From Variovorax paradoxus (GTDB lineage: Bacteria > Pseudomonadota > Gammaproteobacteria > Burkholderiales > Burkholderiaceae_C), in NCBI RefSeq assembly GCF_018614875.1, contig NZ_JAGGNW010000010.1, forward strand, positions 62,001 to 126,000: a stretch of DNA of 64,000 nucleotides, in the 5' to 3' direction. Below, one piece after another: positions 35,290-45,100 of this stretch. Numbering within the stretch: position 1 is the stretch's first letter; every line of letters begins with the position of its first letter. The notes under the pieces were generated by a model. The model saw nothing but the letters and a program-made list of their open reading frames with translations, was not told the origin of the DNA and ran no database searches. A program made the position numbers and the translations under genes.

Positions 35290-36462
35290 ATGAAGATCAA
35301 ATCCGTGCGCGCCCGTGTTTTCGAGTGGAAGGGCAAGACCGTTCCGCCGCAGGGCAACTTCTGCTCCAACGCAATGGACCTGCTGTACGCGCCGCAGGAA
35401 ACCATGAGCACCTTCCGCTTCCATTCGTGGACGGTGGTCGAGATCGAGACCGACGATGGCATCGTGGGCCTGGGCAACGTGGCGCTCGCGCCGGCCATCG
35501 CCAAGGCCATCATCGACCAGTACCTTGCGCCGCTGGTGATCGGCCACGACCCGTGGGACTACGAGTACCTGTGGCAGCGCATGTACCGCGCCACGCACGC
35601 CTGGGGCCGCAAGGGCGTGACGATGGCGGCGATCTCGGCGGTCGACCTCGCAATCTGGGACATCCTGGGCAAGTCGGTCGGCAAGCCGGTGTTCAAGCTG
35701 CTCGGCGGCCGCACCAAGGAAAAGATTCCCTGCTACTACTCCAAGCTCTACCGCACTGACTTGAACGAAATGCAGGCCGAAGCGCAGAAGTTCCTCGACC
35801 AGGGCTTCACCGCCTTCAAGATGCGCTTCGGCTACGGGCCGGCGCACCTGCAGAAGGGCGTGTCGGAAAACCTGAAGTCGGTCGAGGCCGTGCGCGAAGT
35901 CATCGGCTACGACAACGACCTGATGCTCGAGTGCTACATGGGCTGGAACGTCGAGTACGCCAAGCGCATGCTGCCCAAGCTCGAAAAGTTCCAGCCGCGT
36001 TGGCTCGAGGAGCCGGTGATCGCCGATGACATCGACGGCTATGCCGAGCTCAACCAGCTCACCAGCATTCCGATCTCCGGCGGCGAGCACGAGTTCTCGC
36101 TCTACGGCTTCAAGCAGTTGCTGGACCGCAAGGCGGTGTCCGTGGTGCAGTACGACACCAACCGTGTCGGCGGCATCACGGCCGCGCACAAGATCAATGC
36201 GCTGTGCGAGGCCTACAGCGTGCCGGTGATCCCGCACGCCGGCCAGATGCACAACTACCACCTGACCATGAGCACGCTGGCCTCGCCGATGAGCGAGTAC
36301 TTCCCGATGCACGACGTGGAAGTGGGCAACGAGCTGTTCTATTACATCTTCGACGGCGAGCCGGTGGCCGAGAACGGCTTCGTGCAGCTCGACGACCACA
36401 AGCCGGGGCTCGGTCTCACGCTGAAGACCGAGTACCTCAAGGACTTCAACATCGTCGAGTGA
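35290..36462 (+). CDS. Enolase-superfamily sugar-acid dehydratase (mandelate racemase/RhmD-like)
   Basis: A 390-residue acid-sugar dehydratase of the enolase superfamily. The capping domain spans roughly 1-130. In the barrel are a candidate catalytic Lys in FKMRFG, metal ligands in [16 protein letters not shown] and SGGEHEF, and a general-base region [11 protein letters not shown], most like L-rhamnonate dehydratase and its relatives. It should convert an aldonate to a 2-keto-3-deoxy acid in the cytoplasm. It lies 37 bp after the pdxA-like gene and just before the UxaA-family gene. Confidence 0.88.
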   Translation: MKIKSVRARVFEWKGKTVPPQGNFCSNAMDLLYAPQETMSTFRFHSWTVVEIETDDGIVGLGNVALAPAIAKAIIDQYLAPLVIGHDPWDYEYLWQRMYRATHAWGRKGVTMAAISAVDLAIWDILGKSVGKPVFKLLGGRTKEKIPCYYSKLYRTDLNEMQAEAQKFLDQGFTAFKMRFGYGPAHLQKGVSENLKSVEAVREVIGYDNDLMLECYMGWNVEYAKRMLPKLEKFQPRWLEEPVIADDIDGYAELNQLTSIPISGGEHEFSLYGFKQLLDRKAVSVVQYDTNRVGGITAAHKINALCEAYSVPVIPHAGQMHNYHLTMSTLASPMSEYFPMHDVEVGNELFYYIFDGEPVAENGFVQLDDHKPGLGLTLKTEYLKDFNIVE

Positions 36463-36473
36463 CGGTAGCTGCC

Positions 36474-38021
36474 ATGTTGTCCTCGACGTTCCAGCCGAAC
36501 GCACGCGTGATACGCCTGCACGCCCAAGACGATGTCGTGATCTCGCTCGACCAGCTGGTCTCGGGCACGCACATCGAAAGCGAAGGCATCGCCGTCGCGG
36601 GCCTGATTCCGCCGGGCCACAAGATGGCCACGCGCGCAATCGAGCCGGGCGCGGCCGTGCGCCGCTACGGGCAGATCATCGGCTTTGCGACTCAGCCCAT
36701 TCATGCGGGACAGCATGTGCACACGCACAACCTCGCGATGGGCGACTTCACGCGCGACCATGCGCATGCGGCCGATGCACGCCCGACGGCGCACGCCGCC
36801 GAGCCGGCGACCTTCGAAGGCATCGTGCGGGAAGACGGCCGCGTCGCCACGCGCAACTACATCGGCATCCTGACCTCGGTGAACTGCTCGGCCACAGTGG
36901 CGCGCGCCATCGCGGACCGCTTCCGGCGCGACATCCATCCCGAGATGCTGGCGCCGTTCCCGAACGTCGACGGCGTGGTGGCGCTCACGCACGGCGCCGG
37001 CTGGGCGGTCGATCCGGAGGGCGAGGGGCTCGCCATCCTGCAGCGCACGCTGGGCGGCTACGCCTGCCACCCCAACTTCGCGGGCGTGCTGGTCATCGGC
37101 CTGGGCTGCGAGACCAACCAGATCCAGAAATTGCTCGAGACCCAGGGCTTGCAGCACAGCGACCGGCTGCACAGCTTCACGATCCAGGACACAGGCGGCA
37201 CCACGCGCACCATCGCGCACGGCATCGAGCGGATCCAGGCGATGCTGCCGCAGGCCAACGCCGTGCAGCGGCAGACCGTGCCCGCGAGCCACCTCGTCCT
37301 CGGCCTGCAATGCGGCGGCTCCGACGGCTACTCGGGCATTTCGGCCAACCCGGTGCTCGGCGCGGCGGTCGACCTGCTGGTGCAGCACGGCGGCACGGCC
37401 ATCCTTTCGGAAACGCCGGAGATCTACGGCGCCGAGCATCTGCTGACGCGGCGTGCGCAAACGCCCGAGGTCGGACGCAAGCTGGTCGAGCGCATCCGCT
37501 GGTGGGAGGCCTACTGCGCGCGCAACGGCGCCGCGATGGACAACAACCCCTCGGCCGGCAACAAGGCCGGCGGCCTGACGACGGTGCTGGAGAAATCGCT
37601 CGGCGGCATTGCCAAGGCCGGCTCGACCAACCTGGTGGAGGTGTACGAATATGCGCAGCCGGTGAGGGCGCGCGGCCTGGTGTTCATGGACACGCCCGGC
37701 TACGACCCGATCTCCGCCACCGGCCAGGTCGCGGGCGGCGCCAACCTGATCTGCTTCACCACGGGACGCGGTTCGGCCTACGGCTGCGCGCCGTCGCCTT
37801 CCTTCAAGCTCGCCACCAACACCGCGCTGTGGCAGCGGCAGTCCGACGACATGGACCTCAACTGCGGCGAGATCCTCGACGGCACGCAGGGCATCGGGGA
37901 ACTCGGCGCCCGCCTGTTCCGGATGCTCCTGGCCACCGCCTCGGGCCAGCCTTCGCGCAGCGAACTCCACGGCTACGGGCAGCAGGAGTTCGTGCCCTGG
38001 CAAATCAGCGTGGTCACCTGA
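36474..38021 (+). CDS. UxaA-family dehydratase (altronate/galactarate type)
   Basis: A 515-residue protein with an N-terminal SAF domain (about 1-90; AGQHVHTHNLAMGDF) and the UxaA core: RVATRNYIGILTSVNCSATV, the GLGCETNQI cysteine block, NPSAGNKAGGL and CFTTGRGSAYGCAPSP. Family members are iron-dependent dehydratases of altronate or galactarate, with relatives cleaving sulfolactate. Start: the ATG at 36474 is used; a GTG at 36459 overlapping the previous stop is an alternative. Two dehydratases of different superfamilies in one operon imply a two-step or branched sugar-acid route. Confidence 0.9.
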   Translation: MLSSTFQPNARVIRLHAQDDVVISLDQLVSGTHIESEGIAVAGLIPPGHKMATRAIEPGAAVRRYGQIIGFATQPIHAGQHVHTHNLAMGDFTRDHAHAADARPTAHAAEPATFEGIVREDGRVATRNYIGILTSVNCSATVARAIADRFRRDIHPEMLAPFPNVDGVVALTHGAGWAVDPEGEGLAILQRTLGGYACHPNFAGVLVIGLGCETNQIQKLLETQGLQHSDRLHSFTIQDTGGTTRTIAHGIERIQAMLPQANAVQRQTVPASHLVLGLQCGGSDGYSGISANPVLGAAVDLLVQHGGTAILSETPEIYGAEHLLTRRAQTPEVGRKLVERIRWWEAYCARNGAAMDNNPSAGNKAGGLTTVLEKSLGGIAKAGSTNLVEVYEYAQPVRARGLVFMDTPGYDPISATGQVAGGANLICFTTGRGSAYGCAPSPSFKLATNTALWQRQSDDMDLNCGEILDGTQGIGELGARLFRMLLATASGQPSRSELHGYGQQEFVPWQISVVT

Positions 38022-38048
38022 CGCGCAACCTCTTTCCTTCACGACACC

Positions 38049-38978
38049 ATGACAAGCACTCGCCCCGTCCGCTTTCGCGGCACCTTCCCCGTCGTGCCGA
38101 CGCCGTTCACCGAGAACGGCGAACTCGATCTCGAAAGCCAGAAGCGCTGTGTCGACTTCATGATCGATGCAGGCTCCGATGGCCTGTGCATCCTGGCCAA
38201 CTTCTCCGAGCAGTTCCTGCTGTCGGACGACGAGCGCGAGGTGCTCACGCGCACCGTGCTCGAGCACGTCGCCGGCCGCGTGCCGGTGATCGTGACCACC
38301 ACGCACTTCAGCACCGGGGTCTGTGCCGCGCGCAGCCGTCGCGCGCAGGACATGGGCGCTGCCATGCTCATGGTGATGCCGCCCTATCACGGCGCCACCT
38401 TCCGTGTGCCCGAGCCGCAGATCCACGAGTTCTATGCGCGCCTCTCGGACGCGGTGGACATTCCCATCATGGTCCAGGACGCGCCGGCCGCCGGCACGCC
38501 GCTGTCGGCCGCGTTTCTCGCAAGGATGGCGCGCGAGATCGAGCACGTCGCCTATTTCAAGATCGAAACGGCGGGTGCCGCATCGAAGCTGCGCGAGCTG
38601 ATCCGGCTCGGCGGCGACGCGGTCGAAGGCCCGTGGGATGGAGAAGAGGCGATCACGCTGCTGCCCGACCTCGACGCCGGCGCCACCGGCTCGATGACCG
38701 GCGGCGGCTACCCCGACGGCATCCGCCCGATCATCGAAGCGCATCGCGCGGGCGACCGCGACAAGGCCTTTGCGCTCTACCAGCGCTGGCTGCCGCTGAT
38801 CAACCACGAGAACCGGCAATCCGGCTTCCTCGCGGCCAAGGCGCTGATGAAGGAGGGCGGCGTGATCGCCTGCGAAGCGCCGCGCCACCCCTGGCCCGCG
38901 ATGCACCCGGAAACCCGCAAGGGCCTGATCGAGACCGCACGTCGGCTCGATCCGCTGGTGTTGCGCTGGGCACGCTGA
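38049..38978 (+). CDS. DapA-family lyase/dehydratase (keto-deoxy acid type)
   Basis: A 309-residue dihydrodipicolinate-synthase-family TIM barrel. It opens FRGTFPVVPTPFTENGELDLES and carries the Schiff-base Lys in AYFKIETAG. A conserved GSMTGGGYPDG segment follows. In sugar-acid operons such enzymes act as 2-keto-3-deoxy acid aldolases or dehydratases rather than in lysine synthesis. It is the last gene of the operon begun by the Bug protein, 27 bp after the UxaA-family gene. Confidence 0.9.
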   Translation: MTSTRPVRFRGTFPVVPTPFTENGELDLESQKRCVDFMIDAGSDGLCILANFSEQFLLSDDEREVLTRTVLEHVAGRVPVIVTTTHFSTGVCAARSRRAQDMGAAMLMVMPPYHGATFRVPEPQIHEFYARLSDAVDIPIMVQDAPAAGTPLSAAFLARMAREIEHVAYFKIETAGAASKLRELIRLGGDAVEGPWDGEEAITLLPDLDAGATGSMTGGGYPDGIRPIIEAHRAGDRDKAFALYQRWLPLINHENRQSGFLAAKALMKEGGVIACEAPRHPWPAMHPETRKGLIETARRLDPLVLRWAR

Positions 38979-39182
38979 ACAACGAACTCAACCCCAGCCC
39001 GCGCGCGGGCGCTCAAGCAGGGCAAAAGTCCCGGGTTTCTCGAAGTCGCCCCAGGACTTGTCGATAAGGAGGAAAGGGCGTTCCTCCCATGTGTTCGCGC
39101 CGTCGAAGCGATTCAATTTGCCAACAAGGCAATACCGCATCGACGTAGCGCGCCGGCCCTCCGGCGCCCACAAAGGAAGCAC

Positions 39183-42100
39183 ATGACTGCGATCACCGGC
39201 TCGAACGACAACGACCTTATCACCGGTACGGCCGGCAACGACACCATCAACAGCGGCAACGGGGACGACACCGTCAGCGGCGGCGCGGGGAACGACTCGC
39301 TCAATGGTGGCGCGGGGAACGACATCCTCGATGGCGGCAGCGGCAGTGACCAGCTCAACGGCGGATCGGGGAACGACACCCTGATCTACAACGTGAGCGA
39401 AAACATCGCGGCGGGCACCACGGACGTCTATACCGGCGGGTCCGGCACGGACACGCTCGAACTCCACCTCACCCGGGCGCAGTGGCTGGACTCCGCGACC
39501 CAGACGCAGATCGCCGCCTATCTGGCCCATCTTGCGGCAGTGACCAATGCCAAGACCGGCGAGGTTTCCAATGGCTCGGCCAGCGATTTTGTTTTCAGCT
39601 TCGGGTCGTCCAGGCTGACGGTGCAGATGACCGAATGCCTGAGAGTCCTCGTGGATGGTGTCGCGCTGAATCCAGCCAACGAGGCGGTGCAGGCACGGGG
39701 CGATGCGGGCGCGACGACTGAAGACGGACCGGGGATTCAGATCCATGTGCTGCAGAACGATCTTGTCCCCGACCTGGTGAAGTCGCTCGCGCTGGCCTCG
39801 GCTCCGAACCACGGGACTGCGACGCTCGTTCAGCCGGCAATGGGCGATCCGTCGACCTGGTATTTCCAGTACCAGCCCCATGCGGCCGATTTCCAGCACC
39901 TGGCAGCGGGCGAGAACGCCACCGACACCTTCACCTACGAGGTGAAGGACGCCGACGGCGGGACAGCACTGGCGACGGTGACCGTCACCATCACCGGTGC
40001 CAACGATGGCCCGGTCGTCACGGCGCAGGACCTGGTGGGCGCGGTGAGCGAGCAGGCTGCGCCGGTGGGCCTTCTGAGCGACACCGGCGTCATCGGCTTC
40101 AGCGACGTGGATCTGAGCGATGTGCACCTGGTGAGCGCCAACGGCACACCGGTCGGCAGCGTGCTCGGCAGCCTGACAGCGGTCAAGGTCAGTGACAGCA
40201 CGGGCACCGGCACGGGCGGCCAGCTGACCTGGACCTACACGGTGCCCGCCAATGCCGTCGAGTACCTGGCGGCCGGCGAGACGCGGGTGGAGAGCTTCAC
40301 CATCACGCTGAACGACCAGCACGGCGGCCTCGTCACCCGGCAGATCGATGTGACCATCACCGGCACCAACGACATGCCGAAGATCGGTGCGGCGGACGCG
40401 AGCGCGGCGGTGACCGAGGACGCGGCAACGACGACCCTGAGCGACAGCGGCACGATCAGCTTCGACGACGTGGACCTGAGCGATGCGCACACGGTCAGCG
40501 TGGCGACCGATCCGGGCAACTCGCTGGGCGGGGTGCTGACGGCCGGGGTCACCGACACGGCCACGGGTGCGGGCGACGGCACGGTGACCTGGCACTACAG
40601 CGTCGCCAACGCCACCACGCAGCACCTCGCCGCCGGCCAGACCGCGACGGAGACCTTCACTGTCCACATCAACGACGGGCATGGCGGCACAGTCGATCAG
40701 CAGATCACCGTGACCGTGACCGGGACCAACGATGTGCCGGTGATTGGTGGTGTGGCCGGTGGTGCGGTGACCGAGGATGCCTCGACGCCGAACCTGAGCA
40801 CCAGTGGTGCGCTGACGATTTCCGATGTCGATGCGGGGCAGTCCAGTTTCACGGCCCAGGGTGGCACGGTCGGCAACCATGGCTACGGCAGCTTCACGCT
40901 CACGGCCGATGGCAACTGGACTTACACAGCCAATAACAGCCAAGCGGCAATCCAGCAGCTGGGCGCTGATCAGTCGCTCAACGACAGCTTTACGGCGGTG
41001 TCCTCTGACGGTACCGCCAGCCAGGTGGTCACGGTGACCATCACCGGGACCAACGATGTGCCGGTCATCGGCGGCGTGGCCAGTGGTGCGGTGACCGAGG
41101 ATGCCTCGGCACCGAACCTGAGCACCAGCGGGGCGCTGACCATTGCCGATGTCGATGCGGGGCAGTCCAGCTTCGCGGTCCAGACCGGCACTACCGGTAG
41201 CAATGGCCATGGCAGCTTCACATTGGCAGCCGATGGCAATTGGACCTACACGGCCGACAACAGCCAAGTAGCGATCCAGCAACTTGGCGCTGGCCAGTCG
41301 ATCAGCGAGAGCTTCACTGCAGTGTCGTCCGACGGTACCGCCAGCCAGGTCGTGACAGTGACCATCACCGGCACCAACGATGTGCCGGTCATCGGTGGCG
41401 TCGCCGGCGGCGCAGTGACCGAGGATGCCTCGGCGCCGAACCTGAGCACCAGCGGTGCGTTGACCATTGCCGATGTCGATGCCGGGCAGTCCAGCTTCGC
41501 GGTCCAGGCCGGCACCACCGGCAGCAATGGCCATGGCAGCTTCACGCTGGCAGCCGATGGCAATTGGACCTACACGGCCGACAACAGCCAAGCGGCGATC
41601 CAGCAACTTGGCGCCGGCCAGTCGATCAACGACAGCTTCACGGCAATGTCCTCCGACGGCACCGCCAGTCAGGTGGTGACAGTGACCATCACTGGCACCA
41701 ACGATGTGCCCGTGATCGGTGGCGTCGCCACCGGTGCGGTGACCGAGGATGCCTCGGCGCCGAACCTGAGCACCAGCGGCGCGCTGACCATTGCCGATGT
41801 GGATGCAGGCCAATCCAGCTTCACGGCCCAGGCCGGGACAGTCGGCAGCAATGGCTATGGCAGCTTCACGCTGGCGGCGAACGGCAGCTGGGCCTACACC
41901 GCTGGCAACGGCCAAAGCGCGATCCAACAGCTGGGGGCAGGCCAGTCGATCAACGACAGCTTTACTGCCGTCTCCTCCGACGGCACCGCCAGTCAGGTAG
42001 TGACTGTCACCATCGCCGGCACCAACGACGTGCCAGTGATCGGTGGCGTGGCCAGCGGTGCGGTGACCGAGGATGCCTCGGCACCGAACCTGAGCACCAG

Positions 42101-45100
42101 CGGTGCGCTAACGATCGCGGATGCCGATGCGGGCCAGTCCAGCTTCGCGGCCCAGGCCGGGACAGTCGGCAGCAATGCTTACGGCAGCTTCACGCTCGCA
42201 ACTGACGGCAGCTGGACCTACACCGCTGATAACGGCCAAGGCGCCATCCAGCAGCTCGGTACGGGCCAATCCATCAGCGACAGCTTCACGGCGATGTCCT
42301 CAGATGGCACCGCCAGCCAGGTGGTCACGGTGACCATCACCGGCACCAACGATGTGCCGGTCATCGGCGGCGTGGCCAGCGGCGCGGTGATCGAGGACGC
42401 CTCGGCACCGAACCTGAGCACCAGCGGCGCGCTGACCATTGCCGATGTCGATGCGGGCCAGTCCAGCTTCACGGCCCAGGCCGGGACAGTCGGGAGCAAT
42501 GCTTACGGCAGCTTCGCGCTCGCGGCAGACGGCACCTGGACCTACACGGCCGACAACAGCCAAGCGGCGATCCAACAACTGGGGGCAGGCCAGTCGATCA
42601 ACGACAGCTTCACTGCCGTCTCCTCAGATGGCACCGCCAGCCAGGTGGTCACGGTGACCATCACGGGCACCAACGATGTGCCTGTGATCGGCGGCGTCGC
42701 CAGTGGCGCAGTGAGCGAGGACGCCTCGGCCCCGAACCTGAGCACCAGCGGCGCGCTGACCATTGCCGATGTCGATGCGGGCCAGTCCAGCTTCACGGCC
42801 CAGGCCGGCACCGCCGGCAGCAATGGCTACGGCAGCTTCAGCTTGTTGACCGACGGTAGCTGGACCTACACGGCGGACAACGGCCAAAGCGCGATCCAAC
42901 AACTGGGGGCAGGCCAATCCATCAGTGACAGCTTCACAGCCGTCTCTTTCGACGGCACTGCCAGTCAGGTAGTGACCATCACCATCACCGGCACCAACGA
43001 CGTGCCGGTCATCGGTGGCGTGGCCAGCGGCGCAGTGACCGAGGATGCGTCGGCGCCGAACCTGGGCACCAGCGGTGCGCTGACGATCGCGGATGTCGAT
43101 GCAGGCCAGTCCAGCTTCGCGGCCCAGGCTGGCACCACCGGCAGCAACGGCCATGGCAGCTTCACGCTGACGGCCGGCGGCAACTGGACTTACACGGCGG
43201 ACAACAGCCAAGCCGCGATCCAGCAGCTGGGTGCGGGCCAATCCATCAGCGACAGCTTCACGGCGATGTCCTCAGATGGCACCGCCAGCCAGGTAGTTAC
43301 GGTGACCATCACCGGCACCAACGATGTGCCGGTCATCGGTGGTGTGGCCAGTGGCGCAGTGACCGAGGATGCGTCGGCACCGAACCTGAGCACCAGTGGT
43401 GCGCTGACCATTGCCGATGTCGATGCGGGCCAGTCCAGCTTCACGGCCCAGGCCGGCACCGCCGGCAGCAATGGCTACGGCAGCTTCAGCTTGTTGGCCG
43501 ACGGCAGCTGGACCTACACGGCGGACAACGGCCAAAGCGCGATCCAACAACTGGGGGCAGGCCAATCCATCAGTGACAGCTTCACAGCCGTCTCTTTCGA
43601 CGGCACTGCCAGTCAGGTAGTGACCATCACCATCACCGGCACCAACGACGTGCCGGTCATCGGTGGCGTGGCCAGCGGCGCAGTGACCGAGGATGCGTCG
43701 GCGCCGAACCTGAGCACCAGCGGTGCGCTGACCATTGCTGACGTTGATGCAAGCCAGTCCAGCTTCGCGGCCCAGGCCGGGACAGTCGGGAGCAATGCTT
43801 ACGGCAGCTTCACGCTCGCGGCAGACGGCAGCTGGACCTACACCGCTGACAACGGCCAAGGCGCTATCCAGCAGCTTGGTGCGGGTCAATCGATCAACGA
43901 CAGCTTCACTGCCGTCTCGTCCGACGGTACCGCCAGCCAAGTGGTGACAGTGACCATCACTGGCACCAACGATGTGCCGGTCATCGGCGGCGTGGCCGGT
44001 GGTGCGGTGACCGAGGACGCCTCGGCACCGAACCTGAGCACCAGCGGGGCGCTGACGATCGCCGATGTCGATGCGGGCCAGTCCAGCTTCACGGCCCAGG
44101 CCGGGACAGTCGGCAGCAATGCTTACGGCAGCTTCACGCTCGCAACCGACGGCAGCTGGACCTACACGGCCGACAACGGCCAAGGCGCCATCCAGCAGCT
44201 CGGTGTGGGCCAATCCATCAGCGACAGCTTCACGGCGGTGTCCTCCGATGGCACCGCCAACCAGGTGGTGACCGTCACCATCACCGGCACCAACGATGTC
44301 CCTGTGATCGATGGCGTGGCCAGCGGCGCAGTGAGCGAGGATGCCTCGGCGCCGAACCTGAGCACCAGTGGTGCGCTGACGATCGCCGATGTCGACCAGG
44401 GCCAGTCCAGCTTCGCTTCCCAGGGGAGCACCGCCGGCAGCAACGGCTACGGCAGCTTCACGCTCGCCACCGACGGCAGCTGGACCTACACGGCGGACAA
44501 CAGTCAAACGGCGATTCAGCAGCTGGGCGCCGGACAATCGATCAACGACAGCTTCACGGCGGTGTCCTCCGATGGCACCGCCAGCCAAGTGGTCACGGTG
44601 ACCATCACCGGGACCAACGACGTGCCGGTCATCGGTGGCGTCGCCAGCGGTGCGGTGACCGAGGATGCTTCAGCGCCGAACCTGAGCACCAGTGGTGCGT
44701 TGACGATCGCCGATGTCGACCAGGGCCAATCCAACTTCGCTTCCCAGGGGAGCGCTGTCGGCAGCAACGGCTACGGCAGCTTCACGCTGGCGGCCGGCGG
44801 CAACTGGACTTACACGGCGGACAACAGTCAAGCCGCGATCCAACAGCTGGGGGCAGGCCAATCCATCAACGACAGCTTCACAGCAGTCTCGTCCGACGGT
44901 ACCGCCAGCCAGATAGTGACCGTCACCATCACCGGCACCAACGATGTGCCGGTCATCGGTGGCGTGGCCAGCGGTGCGGTGCAGGAAGACGTTGCGGTGG
45001 CGGGCGGCAACCTCGCGACTGGCGGCGTGCTGACGATCGCCGATGTCGATGCGGGCGAGTCGAACTTCGCGCCTCAGGCGAGCACCGCCGGCAGCAACGG

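Noticed and set aside
36342..38906. 854-codon minus-strand frame across the UxaA and DapA-family genes
   Set aside because: An antisense shadow; both plus-strand proteins have conserved catalytic motifs.
38988..41927. Very long open frames on the minus strand opposite the VCBS repeat gene (also 42624-43241, 43272-44588 and others)
   Set aside because: They arise because the repeat codons lack stops in that antisense frame; the translations are Gly/Arg/His/Asp repeats without family similarity, and the plus-strand protein has clear RTX/VCBS domains and downstream exporter genes.
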